Translations under genes and position numbers: made by a program | The notes under the pieces: generated by a model | Database searches by the model: none | What the model was told of the DNA's origin: nothing | Seen by the model: the letters and a program-made list of their open reading frames with translations, nothing else | In this document: in pieces, positions 28,760 to 37,141 of the stretch | Layout of the letters: each line of letters starts with the position of its first letter | Position numbering within the stretch: the stretch's first letter is position 1 | NCBI GenBank assembly: GCA_021203145.1 | Contig: JAJQBS010000115.1 | Coordinates: forward strand, 15,970-78,587 | Reading direction: 5' to 3' | Source: Lachnospiraceae bacterium | GTDB lineage: Bacteria; Bacillota; Clostridia; Lachnospirales; Lachnospiraceae | DNA: 62,618 nt

Positions 28760-29011
28760 TTTATCCGATCTCCATTCTGTTTGATGATGCCGGGTTCAGA
28801 AACAAAGGATACCGGAAAATACCAGCCATTTCGCGAGCATTCCATACCGCCAATATTCTGAGTCCTATCATCTTCTGCTTCAATGATTTGTTATCTTATG
28901 ATATCGAAAATACCCTTCCCTTTCCACAGAATATTTTCCGGGAAACACGACATTTTTTATAATTGAGCTGGTAATACTTTTCCTTGTCGATTCCTATGCG
29001 CAAAAATGAAA

Positions 29012-29045
29012 AAATGCTCCGTCCATACACAAAACCGGAGCATTT
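29012..29045 (-). terminator. Terminator downstream of the ATPase remnant
   Basis: A 10-bp stem AAATGCTCCG / CGGAGCATTT with a 14-nt loop; on the minus strand the 3' arm runs into TTTTTTC. The 250 bp between it and the GH78 start (28,760-29,011) contain no gene. Confidence 0.8.
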
Positions 29046-29080
29046 CTATAATACCTGTTTCTATATTCCTTTCTATGTCT

Positions 29081-29438
29081 TTACACAAACGCCTCTATCA
29101 GGAGCTTATCTCCAAGAACAATTTCCTTTACTCCACGAGTTTTCTTCTTATTAAAGTTAAAACTTAACATGTAGCCTTTTTTTCATTTGAAAATAATCCA
29201 GATAGCCCGAAAGCTGCTTTTCGCCTCTTTCGTTGTAGGATTTTCCGCGCCAGAGCTTCAGTTCGAGGATGTTTTGCTCTCCCCGGTAGTAAATCACCAG
29301 ATCCATTCTATCACTGTTGCGGGTCTGCGGCTCTATGCTGTAATTTCCAACACCGTTAATGATCGGCTTCAGAAACAGCAGAAAACTTTTAACGAAAATG
29401 ATGAATTTTTCTTCTTCCCTTATCGACATACATACCAC
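29081..29438 (-). pseudogene. AAA-ATPase with PD-(D/E)XK domain, 3' fragment, frameshifted
   Basis: Minus-strand codons PIINGVGNYSIEPQTRNSDR, LVIYYRGEQNILELKLW and KQLSGYL match the end of the ATPase at 61080-62591 (PVINGTGNYYIEAQTRD, KQLYGYL). The P-loop domain is absent. At an A7 run (T7 at 29177-29183) the frame breaks; with A6 it continues as KKGYMLSFNFNKKK...LLIEAFV to a stop at 29081. It is both truncated and frameshifted. Confidence 0.75.
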
Positions 29439-29482
29439 CTTCGTGGTAAAATAAGTAAAAAAATAAATTGGAGAACAATCAT

Positions 29483-30514
29483 ATGGTAATTCAAAAACAA
29501 ATCAGGCTGTGGATAACCACAGCAGAAGAAATCTTTCAGAAGTATATGCCGGCAGGCACACTCCCAGGCATCTATATCGGCGCGCCGAGGAACATTCTGA
29601 AGCTCCGCGCCGAGCTGGTGGAGAAGACAAAATCCCGCCAGCTCTACACACCAGACCCGTATAATATCCCCATGGAGACGATCCACGGGGATGCCGGGGA
29701 TGCCATCCTGATACAGCAGAAGCTGGTCTACAACGGCGAGGGTGCCGAGAGATACTTCTACCACTGCCTCTGGCACGAAATCGGCCGCTACTTTGCCATC
29801 TATAACGAGTGTGAAGACCGTGATGAGTACAGCGTTTCTGTCCTGCACCGCTACAATGATCTTGAGCTTGCCGGCGGAATGCCGGATCAGACAGCTCAGG
29901 GCCTGGCAGGCTCTGAACAGGCAAAAGGGGAAGAACCCACACAGATAGCCCATAAAATCTTACATGACAGGCAGGAGGGCTACTGGTTCTGGTCGGAGTT
30001 TATCGCGGAATCTATAGCGAACTATGTGGAGGAAGAGTTCAGCCGGATTGACAATGCAGATTCTTACCACCCGGAGCAGATCACATGGGAGCCAGAATTG
30101 TGGAGTTTCCTCCCCGACAGGCTGATCAGCTTTCTTGAGATGGGATTTTCCTATTATGTTGAATCCATTGATGAGGCCGGACTTGCCATGTACTTTGCCA
30201 CCCTGCTCATGAGTGACTTCCCCAAGAGATACGTTCAGGCGGCCATGGACGGGAAGCTGAAAGTGTATGACAACGCTGCAATCGCCGTTGGGAAGTTCGG
30301 AGCGACAAAGCTGATGGAGCCGGGGAGCATTGATCCGACCTGTATCAGCAAAATGCCGGAGGCGTACCAGGATATCCTGCGGGATATGAAAAGCGTCCTT
30401 GAGATACAGATGCAGAAAAAGAAATTCTGGGAGATAGATGAGCATTTTCTGGATAAGATAGGCGGCTGTATTAGTTCGCTGGAATTTGAAAAGAGCAAGC
30501 GAGCCTCCAGTTAA
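29483..30514 (+). CDS. Uncharacterised protein with a HEIGR metal-site variant
   Basis: 343 residues, soluble. WHEIGRYFAIYNE near residue 100 looks like a zinc-peptidase HExxH helix in which the second His is Arg, and WSEFIAESIANY supplies the kind of acidic residues seen on the following helix of such proteins. A low-complexity stretch (residues 133-158) separates the two. GGAG lies 9 nt before the ATG at 29483; a TTG at 29468 is less likely. Family not recognised; it may be an inactive or altered metallopeptidase. It stands alone, followed by its own terminator. Confidence 0.65.
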   Translation: MVIQKQIRLWITTAEEIFQKYMPAGTLPGIYIGAPRNILKLRAELVEKTKSRQLYTPDPYNIPMETIHGDAGDAILIQQKLVYNGEGAERYFYHCLWHEIGRYFAIYNECEDRDEYSVSVLHRYNDLELAGGMPDQTAQGLAGSEQAKGEEPTQIAHKILHDRQEGYWFWSEFIAESIANYVEEEFSRIDNADSYHPEQITWEPELWSFLPDRLISFLEMGFSYYVESIDEAGLAMYFATLLMSDFPKRYVQAAMDGKLKVYDNAAIAVGKFGATKLMEPGSIDPTCISKMPEAYQDILRDMKSVLEIQMQKKKFWEIDEHFLDKIGGCISSLEFEKSKRASS

Positions 30515-30520
30515 AAAATA

Positions 30521-30597
30521 ACCCCTGTAGCAACAATCCGAGACACACATGCCAGACAATGGCACCAGACCCGGAGACCTGCCACAGGGGTCTTTTT
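30521..30597 (+). terminator. Long-loop terminator after the HEIGR protein gene
   Basis: ACCCCTGT (30521-30528) pairs with ACAGGGGT (30584-30591), followed by CTTTTT. The 55-nt loop includes a smaller GCCAGACAATGGC hairpin. Confidence 0.65.
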
Positions 30598-30603
30598 ACC
30601 GCT

Positions 30604-31050
30604 TCACCCTTCCTTCGCGCAAAGTGCCTGTGTTGCCTTCAGCAGGAACGGGAAAATGATGCACGCCACCACATAAGCGTACACCAGCGTCAGCGGCAGG
30701 GAAGCCAGAAACGCGATCGGGAACGCCGGGTTGAAGCCCATTTCATAGAACATGCACAGGAAGCTCATCAGGATCGTCATGATGACCACGATCGCAAGCA
30801 TTCTCAGGAAATAAAACGCCGGATGCTTTTCATCTTTCACGAAAAGACCCGCAAAGGAGTTGCCGACCTTTACCAGCGGGATGTAAGAGCCCAACGTAAA
30901 ATTGATCGCAAATCCGGGGACTAATCCCATGCAGAAGGTCTCAAAGGTGAGGGCGCCGTTCGTGTACTTGACAAACAGGGTCAGTGCCGCGGCAAACGCG
31001 AGCGAAAACAACGTGTTAAATACAATTCCGAAATCTGATTTTTTGAACAT
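30604..31050 (-). CDS. DUF2798-like small membrane protein
   Basis: 148 residues with four predicted membrane helices (VFNTLFSLAFAAALTLFV, FCMGLVPGFAINFTL, LAIVVIMTILMSFLCMFY, LPLTLVYAYVVACIIFPF). The frame is open to 31326, but AAGGAG lies before the ATG at 31048-31050 and the upstream part runs into a hairpin. Function unknown; similar proteins are uncharacterised inner-membrane proteins. Confidence 0.75.
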   Translation of the reverse strand: MFKKSDFGIVFNTLFSLAFAAALTLFVKYTNGALTFETFCMGLVPGFAINFTLGSYIPLVKVGNSFAGLFVKDEKHPAFYFLRMLAIVVIMTILMSFLCMFYEMGFNPAFPIAFLASLPLTLVYAYVVACIIFPFLLKATQALCAKEG

Positions 31051-31295
31051 GGTGGTTTCTCCTTTTTCTTGCGATTGTTTCTTGTTTTTACCTGCTGTTC
31101 CCTCGATGATGGCCATGCAGGAAGTGATTCCTGGTTTTCTTTCTTTTTTATCATAAAAAAAGAATGCAGTACATGTCATTTTTTCAGGCAAATACCGCAT
31201 TTTTTCAAATAACTGTATCTTCCTGTTTTGTTCTTCCAGTGCCTTCTTCAATGGAAGCAAAATTGCTTCATCTAAAATATTTTCCGCGTATAAGA

Positions 31296-31334
31296 GATGC
31301 GCAGTGAAAAAACAACTTCTTTTCACTGCGCATC
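31296..31334 (-). terminator. Perfect 15-bp stem-loop upstream of the DUF2798 gene
   Basis: GATGCGCAGTGAAAA / TTTTCACTGCGCATC with a 9-nt loop; the A/T run forms the inner end of the stem. It probably insulates the DUF2798 gene from upstream transcription. Confidence 0.6.
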
Positions 31335-31366
31335 AATAGTGCGAAAAAAATTGATGATTACACTAA

Positions 31367-31432
31367 TCAATCTGTAATCATGAACATAGTCATTCCCACG
31401 CAAAGCATTGCACTGACCATTTTTTTATTCAT
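31367..31432 (-). other. Possible 21-codon peptide; gap 31,051-31,791
   Basis: On the minus strand GAGGTG lies 8 nt before ATG, encoding MNKKMVSAMLCVGMTMFMITD, a Lys-start hydrophobic peptide resembling a cut signal peptide. In the same gap, 31526-31621 (minus) encodes LLAGAIFAWVWLPVTQITVY and a short acidic tail, like the end of a membrane transporter. Both are probably remnants; the rest of the 740-bp gap shows only the toxin-antitoxin promoter. Confidence 0.3.
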
Positions 31433-31729
31433 GGCTTCGCACCTCTCTTCCTTTTGATAACAGCATTGTAAACGGATTTTGAAGTTAATTCTTTAAATTT
31501 TCGCACTTTTTCTTATATTTTTGTGTCATGTTTCTTTGTCTTCATCCCCCATTCCGGCATATACCGTGATCTGCGTGACTGGAAGCCAGACCCAGGCAAA
31601 AATGGCGCCTGCCAAAAGCATAAAATCAGCGCAAAATCTGCCGGCGTAAAATCTCCGGGCGCATCAACATATTAAAGTAGAATATCCAAAAAGATCGGAG
31701 TACAATGAAAGACGCACAACTGAAAATTC

Positions 31730-31758
31730 TTGACAAATTGTCATAATTAATATATATT
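31730..31758 (+). promoter_or_regulatory. Promoter of the RelB/YafQ operon with palindrome
   Basis: TTGACA (31730-31735), 17-nt spacer, TATATT (31753-31758). TGACA-AAT-TGTCA (31731-31743) forms an inverted repeat over the -35, a plausible antitoxin operator. Confidence 0.75.
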
Positions 31759-31791
31759 ATATGCATAAAATAATATATAGGAGGCGGTAAA

Positions 31792-32076
31792 ATGTCAAAG
31801 GTCTCAACCAGTATCTCGATAGACTCGGATGTAAAAGCAAAAGCGCAGGCTCTGTTCGCAGACTTTGGAATGGATCTGTCTACGGCGATCAACATCTTTC
31901 TCAGGCAGGCCATCCGCGAGAATGCAATTCCATTTGTAATTCAGAGAGAAGACCCGAATGCAGATACAATCGCTGCTATAAAAGAGCGGGATGAAATGTT
32001 ATCACATCCGGAGAAGTACAAGCGCTACTCGTCTTTCAGAGAATTCATGAAGGAGGAAGAGGAAGCGGATGTATGA
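31792..32076 (+). CDS. dinJ: RelB/DinJ-family antitoxin
   Basis: 94 residues; ribbon-helix-helix start TSISIDSDVKAKAQALFADFGMDLSTAINIFLRQAI is textbook DinJ. The acidic C-terminal tail (REFMKEEEEADV) wraps the toxin in known complexes. AGGAGG precedes the ATG. It overlaps the toxin by 8 nt and represses its own promoter in known systems. Confidence 0.92.
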   Translation: MSKVSTSISIDSDVKAKAQALFADFGMDLSTAINIFLRQAIRENAIPFVIQREDPNADTIAAIKERDEMLSHPEKYKRYSSFREFMKEEEEADV

Positions 32077-32341
32077 TGTTGTTCCTTCCAACAAATTCAG
32101 GAAAGATTACAGGCTGGCTATTAAACGTGGATACAATATGGACTTGCTTGAAGCCGTAGTCGACCAGCTTGCGGCAGGAGAAAAGCTTGACAAAAAGCAT
32201 AAAGACCATGTTTTAAGTGGGAACTATAATGGAGTCCGGGAATGCCATATAACGCCAGATTGGCTATTACTATATGATATCAATGATGAGGAGCTTGAGC
32301 TCTTGTTACTCAGGACAGGGACTCATAGCGATATTTTTTGA
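32069..32341 (+). CDS. yafQ: YafQ-family toxin (ribosome-dependent endoribonuclease)
   Basis: 90 residues matching YafQ along its length: FRKDYRLAIKRGYNMDLL, LDKKHKDHVLSGNYNGVRECHI, DWLLLYDI and RTGTHSDIF, with the His residues used for catalysis. It cuts mRNA in translating ribosomes. Complete, and directly followed by a strong terminator. Confidence 0.92.
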   Translation: MYDVVPSNKFRKDYRLAIKRGYNMDLLEAVVDQLAAGEKLDKKHKDHVLSGNYNGVRECHITPDWLLLYDINDEELELLLLRTGTHSDIF

Positions 32342-32349
32342 AGGATAAT

Positions 32350-32385
32350 CGGATAGGGGAAGCAAGCTCCCCTATCCGTTTTTTT
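32350..32385 (+). terminator. Terminator after yafQ (CGGATAGGGG family)
   Basis: An 11-bp perfect stem CGGATAGGGGA / TCCCCTATCCG, 7-nt loop, then seven T. On the other strand the stop codon of the MarR remnant lies inside this stem. Confidence 0.9.
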
Positions 32386-32566
32386 CAAGTTCTTCCACTG
32401 CCTGGCAGATCCGCAGCAATGCCTCTGCGTCTTCCGTTCCCAGACGGTCTACAAGCCGGGCGATCTCCTCCTGCTTTTCCTTTCGCCGCTGCCCTACACG
32501 CTGCCATCCCAACTCGGCCAGCCTCACGTTCACTCGCCTGCGGTCGCACGCCGGGTCATCTCCTAT
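32372..32566 (-). pseudogene. MarR-family regulator, 3' fragment
   Basis: The minus strand encodes DDPACDRRRVNVRLAELGWQ...IARLVDRLGTEDAEALLRICQ and ends at a TAG within the yafQ terminator. This is the wing and dimerisation helix of MarR proteins. The HTH part and start are missing. Confidence 0.68.
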
Positions 32567-32588
32567 GGAAACTCTGTCTGATCAGGCT

Positions 32589-32828
32589 TCCACGTATTGT
32601 TAAATTTTGTTTTGTGTTGCAGCTCTGCGTTTTATAGTATTTTTAGTTTGTTATAGTTCTGCGTTTTATAGTATTTTTAGTTTGTTATTGCTCTGCGTTT
32701 TGCATCATCTAAAGTCTGTTATAACCCTTCGTTTTGTGTCAATATTAGCGTGATCTTAAATCTGTGCATTGAAGTATTTCTCTTGTTAATTAACCTTGCG
32801 TATTGTCGAATATTGTATTATTCTTAAT
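32589..32828 (+). repeat. 34-bp tandem repeat array, about seven degenerate units
   Basis: Units begin near 32590, 32624, 32658, 32692, 32726, 32761 and 32795, spaced 34 or 35 nt. The best two units share TCTGCGTTTTATAGTATTTT and a following TAGTTTGTTAT; the outer ones are degenerate. The array ends 17 nt before the start of a DUF4143 ATPase remnant. There are no spacers, so it is not a CRISPR array. It may be a regulatory binding-site array or an expanded minisatellite. Confidence 0.75.
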
Positions 32829-32844
32829 GCGGAGGTGACGATCA

Positions 32845-33883
32845 ATGCTATTCAAGAGAAAAATTTACAGTAAGTTTTTAAATTGGAAGGCGGATGTGAA
32901 AGGTACAAAAGCTCTTCTGGTAGAGGGTGCCAGGCGTATCGGTAAATCCACCATTGTCGAAGAGTTTGCCCAAAACGAATATGAAAGCTATATATTGATA
33001 GATTTTGCAAAGGTCTCAGACGCTGTAAAGGAACTTTTTGACCTGCACCTGAATGATCTGGATACATTTTTTATGTTGTTATCCGTCTCCATGACAGGGG
33101 AAGCCTGATTATTTTTGATGAGGTTCAGCTGTTCCCAAAGGCGAGAGCAGCCATAAAGACTTTGGAAAAGCGGATCTGGAAAAGCGGGATATCTTAACAC
33201 TGTACCGCAATGATATCATGAAAATCCGGCGGCAGTATCGTGCAAAGGTTCTGGCTGTTTTTGACCAGATCCCCGGTCTGTTATCGAGGCACGAGAAACG
33301 AGTTGTTTTTAACCGTATCCTTCCAGGGTCTTCTGCTGATCAGTATGAGGAAACGTTTTTCTGGCTGACAGATTCCATGATTGCGAATGAATGTCGAAGA
33401 GTGAGCGACCCGAATGTCGGGCTGTCTCTTTGCGAATCTGATACGTATATCAAGTGCTATCTGGGCGATACAGGCCTGCTTGTGAGCCACGCCTTCGACG
33501 AAAACGAGCTTCTGGAGAACGAAGTCTACAAACAGATTTTCGCAGGAAAGCTTGGGCTGAATGAGGGCATGCTCTATGAGAATGTCATTGCCCAGATGCT
33601 GACCGCAAATGGCCACCGGCTCTTCTTCTACACACATTACAGCGAAGAGAAACGGCGTAATGACATCGAGATTGATTTTATTATCTCGAATAACAGAAAA
33701 ACAAAATACCAGATATACCCCATTGAGGCAAAATCCGGCAGCAACTATTCCTTCAAATCATTGCTCAGATTCCGCGAAAAATACAGGCAGAGAATAGGCT
33801 CCTGTTATATCGTCCATCCGCGAAATCTCTGCGAGAAGGAAGATATTTTGTGTATTCCGCCATATATGGTTATATGCTTATGA
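32845..33883 (+). pseudogene. DUF4143-type ATPase, frameshift and internal deletion
   Basis: The first frame has Walker A (LLVEGARRIGKST) and stops at 33108. A second frame continues with SLIIFDEVQLFPKARAAI (Walker B). The sequence then jumps at about 33,165 to DLEKRDILTLYRNDI and runs to 33883 with FFWLTDSMIANE and a nuclease-like end (IEIDFIISN...YPIEAKSGSNY). About 130 codons are missing between. GGAGGTG precedes the start ATG. Confidence 0.82.
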
Positions 33884-33957
33884 AAAACACTGCAGAACTC
33901 TGTGAAAGTGCAGTTCCAACCCGTGTCATTGCATGATGCTCGCCTTACAGACATTTT

Positions 33958-34000
33958 TTGATGCCGGACACGGGAAAATGTCCGGCATCAATACCTTTTT
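33958..34000 (+). terminator. Terminator after the ATPase remnant
   Basis: A 13-bp perfect stem TTGATGCCGGACA / TGTCCGGCATCAA with an 8-nt loop followed by TACCTTTTT, 75 nt past the remnant's stop. Confidence 0.85.
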
Positions 34001-34059
34001 GCTCTATGGTTCTCCCTCTGTGATGGACATGAAAATGACGCGCGGCGCATCATACAAAA

Positions 34060-34086
34060 CGGACAGGGGCTTCATTCCCCTATCCG
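34060..34086 (-). terminator. Terminator of the iron transporter operon (CGGATAGGGG family)
   Basis: On the minus strand CGGATAGGGG pairs with CCCCTGTCCG (one G-U) around a 7-nt loop, followed by TTTTG. It starts 19 nt after the binding-protein stop. The plus-strand side also has six T. Confidence 0.8.
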
Positions 34087-34104
34087 TTTTTTCTTCCTTT
34101 TCCT

Positions 34105-35049
34105 TTATTCCTCTGTGAGCAGCGCACTCTCCAGATCCGCAAGCATGGTATCCAGTGCGGTAATCCCGCCTTCCGCGGTGTACCACACAGCCGGGTGCTC
34201 CAGATATACGATGTTGCCGTTCTGGTACGCGTCTGTCTGCATCACCAGCTCATTTTCCATGATCTCCTGCGCCAGCTGTGCACCCTCTGTCTGAATCGCC
34301 GCGTCACGGTCCATCACGAAGATGTAATCCGGGTTCTGCTCCAGGATTGTCTCAAACGAAGACTCATTGCCATGTGTGGAGGTCGAGTCCGCGGCAGTGA
34401 GGTTCTCAAAGCCGATCTCCACGCCAATGATGGAGCAGCGGCCATCGTTTCCAAGCAGGTTGAAGCTGCCGCTGGTACACATGCCGACCAACGCGGTCTT
34501 GCCCGCCGCTACCTCCTGAAGCGCCGCGATGCGATCGTCAAAGGCTGCCATTTTTTCGTCAATCTGATCCTCGAGTCCAAAGATGGAGGCGATGGTCGTC
34601 GCGTTCTTGCGGACGCTCTCTACCAGACCGATCTCGCTGTCTGTCGCCAGGTATACGACCGGCGCGATCTCGCTCAGATCGTCATAAATGGAACTCAGAC
34701 GGCCGCCGATAAAAATAATATCCGGCTCGCATTCCATAACCGCTTCCAGATCGGCCTCTTTGATGTTGCCAAGGTTCAGAATATTTTCATCCTCCGAATA
34801 GGAAGAGAGGTAATCAATTGAAGTGCTGGCGGTGCCCACCACCCGGTCGCCCAGGCCAAGGTTATCCAGAATGTCCAGAGAAGCCAGATCCAGGATCGCA
34901 ATGCGCTCCGGGTCATACGGAACCTCCACCTCTGTCTCTTCGCCGTCCGCGTTCAGCGCGGTGATGGTGATTGTTTCTGCCTCTTCCGCACAGCAAGCTG
35001 TACTGATAGTCATTGCCGCGATAAGCGCAGCGAAAATAAGTTTTTTCAT
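34105..35049 (-). CDS. Siderophore ABC transporter substrate-binding protein (YclQ/FatB-like)
   Basis: 314 residues. N-terminal signal peptide (MKKLIFAALIAAMTISTACC, possible weak lipobox at STAC) and a class III periplasmic-binding fold: DPERIAILDLASLDIL, ECEPDIIFIGGR, a long connecting helix, QNPDYIFVMDRD and NIVYLEHPAVWY. It catches ferric siderophore outside the membrane and delivers it to the two permeases. GGAG lies 11 nt before the ATG. Last gene of the operon; the order permease-permease-ATPase-binding protein equals that of yclNOPQ (petrobactin uptake) in Bacillus. The ligand is inferred. Confidence 0.88.
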   Translation of the reverse strand: MKKLIFAALIAAMTISTACCAEEAETITITALNADGEETEVEVPYDPERIAILDLASLDILDNLGLGDRVVGTASTSIDYLSSYSEDENILNLGNIKEADLEAVMECEPDIIFIGGRLSSIYDDLSEIAPVVYLATDSEIGLVESVRKNATTIASIFGLEDQIDEKMAAFDDRIAALQEVAAGKTALVGMCTSGSFNLLGNDGRCSIIGVEIGFENLTAADSTSTHGNESSFETILEQNPDYIFVMDRDAAIQTEGAQLAQEIMENELVMQTDAYQNGNIVYLEHPAVWYTAEGGITALDTMLADLESALLTEE

Positions 35050-35130
35050 GATTCATAATCTCCTTTTTTGAAAGTACTGAAACAGTAAATTTTTTGTAAC
35101 CATGAATACCGGGAACCGTTCCTGCTTTTT

Positions 35131-35231
35131 CAATAATAGATCGGCAGCACTTTCCCCCGATCTCCATAGTAGATCGACAGTAATTCCCTTCGACCTCAAT
35201 AGTAGATCGACAGCGGTTTCCCCTCAATCTC
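35131..35231 (-). repeat. Triplicated 33/34-bp 3' end of the ABC ATPase gene
   Basis: Reading the minus strand, units 35231-35198, 35197-35165 and 35164-35131 each carry GAGNTNGNNGG...CTGTCGATCTACTATT or a near copy. The first unit is the end of the ATPase gene (EIEGKPLSIYY and stop). The other two lie downstream between this gene and the binding-protein gene. Confidence 0.85.
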
Positions 35232-35948
35232 CATAATCTCGAAATCTACATTATAGATGCGTGCCAGGGTCTCCTTCGTCATCACCTCCTTCACGGTACC
35301 GAATTTTTCGATCTTCCCGTCCTTGAACGCACAGATGTAGTCCGAGTAAAATGCCGCATAATTAATTTCATGCAGCACTAAAATCACCGTCTTCCCAAGC
35401 TCATCGCAAAGGCGACGGACAATTTTCATCATATTGGTGGCATGGTAAATGTCCAGATTATTCGTCGGCTCATCCAACAGGATATACTCCGTATCCTGGG
35501 CAATCACCATCGCAATGTAAGCCCTCTGGCGCTGCCCGCCCGAAAGCTCGTCAATAAACCGATCCTCAAATTCTTCCAGCTCCATATAGGCGATCGCACG
35601 GCTGATGATTTCCTCATCCTCCTTCGTCGTGTGATTTCCGGAATAGGGAAAGCGACCAAACGTCACCAGTTCCCGGACCGTCAGCTTCATCTGAATGTTA
35701 TTTGTCTGCGTGAGAATTGCCAGACGCTTTGCCAGATCGCGGCTTTTCCACTGTGTAATATCCTTTCCCTCAAAATCCACCTCGCCGCCGTCCCGGGCAA
35801 TCAGCCTGGACAATATATTCAAAACGGTCGACTTGCCGGCTCCGTTCGGCCCGATCATGGAAATGACCGCCCGCTTCGGAATCTCGAAGCTGACTCCGTC
35901 GACTACTGTTTTTCCGTCGTATTGCTTCGTCAGTTTTTTTGCAAACAT
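35196..35948 (-). CDS. Iron-siderophore ABC transporter ATP-binding protein (YclP/FhuC-like)
   Basis: 250 residues. Walker A GPNGAGKST, Q-loop ILTQTNN, signature LSGGQRQRAYIA, Walker B YILLDEPTNNLD and H-loop VLHEIN are all intact. Start at the ATG at 35946-35948 with GAGGGAG upstream; the frame is open further but would overlap the permease. It powers the two neighbouring permeases. Its 3' end is triplicated in the following intergenic region. Confidence 0.93.
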   Translation of the reverse strand: MFAKKLTKQYDGKTVVDGVSFEIPKRAVISMIGPNGAGKSTVLNILSRLIARDGGEVDFEGKDITQWKSRDLAKRLAILTQTNNIQMKLTVRELVTFGRFPYSGNHTTKEDEEIISRAIAYMELEEFEDRFIDELSGGQRQRAYIAMVIAQDTEYILLDEPTNNLDIYHATNMMKIVRRLCDELGKTVILVLHEINYAAFYSDYICAFKDGKIEKFGTVKEVMTKETLARIYNVDFEIMEIEGKPLSIYY

Positions 35949-35959
35949 GGTCTGCTCCC

Positions 35960-37141
35960 TCACTTTCTCGAGTTCTTCAAAATCAGATACAGGAAATAAA
36001 TTCCGCCCCAAAGAGTAATAAACACGCTGACCGGCACCGAATATACGAATATACGCTCCACGACCAGCTGTCCCGCGACCAGTACCAGCATACCAAACAA
36101 AGTAGAACCGATGATCAGCTCCGAATGACGGTAGGTCTTCAAAAGCTGACGCGCCAGGTTTGCGATAATCAATCCCAGGAAGGAAATCGGCCCGACCATC
36201 GCCGTCGCCACTGCGATGTAGAGAGTCACGCACAGCAGCAGCCTGCGAATACAGCTGTCATAATCCACGCCCAGATTGATCGCCTGATCTTTTCCCAGCG
36301 TTATCACATCCAGCAGAGCCAGATCCTTTCGGAAGAAAACCGCCAACGCCGCAAGTATAATCACGGAAAAGACAATGATCTCGGTATTGATATTATTGAA
36401 GCTCGCGACCAGCGTCGCCAGCAGAGTGTCATACTCATTCGGATCCATGACGCGCGTCAGCGTCGACTGGATGCTGGAGAAAAAAGAGCTCAGCACCGTG
36501 CCGACCAACAGGACATAAAGGACATTGTGCCCGGTCTTTTTAAACAGATAACTGTAGATAATCGTCGCTGTGATCCCCATCAGCACCAGGTCAATGCCAA
36601 ACGCCAGATTCGATTTCGTCATGATAAAGCTGGTCGTGCCAAAGACAAACACCACCGCCGTGTGAATCAGCGTGTACAGGGAATTCATGCCCAGAAGGCA
36701 CGGGGTCACAATCGTGTTATTAATAATTGACTGAAACACGATCGACGCGCTGCCGATCGCAAACGCAGTGATCAGCATCGCCGCCAGCTTCGGCGTGCGG
36801 ATCTTCATGGAATAGCGAAACAGCTTCGGGTTGGCAAATTTCACACCGATCGTCATGTAAAGGATCGCCGCAAGAATCACCAGCACGCCCAGGATAGCCA
36901 GCTTCCGGAAGTTCGCGCGCCGTGCCGCAGTTGTATGGGAACCCACCCGAGTGCTCCCCGACGCGTCTGTATTCTGTACAGTACAGGATTGCAGCATTTT
37001 TGCCAGTCCTTTATGAGGCATGCTTCCTTTCTGGCTGCCCTGTTCTTTATATTCTTCCGTTTCCTCCAGGCTCTCCAAAGCAGAGCCGGACGGCTGATAA
37101 GCCAATTCTCCTTCACCGGGAACTCTCGTCCTCGCGCTCAT
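35960..37141 (-). CDS. Iron ABC transporter permease 2 (FecCD family, YclO-like)
   Basis: 393 residues with about nine membrane helices. FecCD features are LAAMLITAFAIGSASIVFQ, VGPISFLGLIIANLAR and the C-terminal helices. It has an unusual hydrophilic N-terminal extension of about 80 residues (Ser/Gln/Glu-rich, residues 1-80) before the first helix; relatives start near LAILGVLVILA. The ATG overlaps the preceding permease stop by 4 nt. Internal ATGs (for example near residue 41) could shorten it. Confidence 0.88.
   Translation of the reverse strand: MSARTRVPGEGELAYQPSGSALESLEETEEYKEQGSQKGSMPHKGLAKMLQSCTVQNTDASGSTRVGSHTTAARRANFRKLAILGVLVILAAILYMTIGVKFANPKLFRYSMKIRTPKLAAMLITAFAIGSASIVFQSIINNTIVTPCLLGMNSLYTLIHTAVVFVFGTTSFIMTKSNLAFGIDLVLMGITATIIYSYLFKKTGHNVLYVLLVGTVLSSFFSSIQSTLTRVMDPNEYDTLLATLVASFNNINTEIIVFSVIILAALAVFFRKDLALLDVITLGKDQAINLGVDYDSCIRRLLLCVTLYIAVATAMVGPISFLGLIIANLARQLLKTYRHSELIIGSTLFGMLVLVAGQLVVERIFVYSVPVSVFITLWGGIYFLYLILKNSRK

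Noticed and set aside
31051..31326. 92-residue N-terminal extension of the DUF2798 protein
   Set aside because: It begins in a terminator hairpin, has no RBS, and AAGGAG is placed for the internal ATG at 31050.
32589..32828. CRISPR array
   Set aside because: The 34-bp units follow each other without spacers and no cas gene is near.
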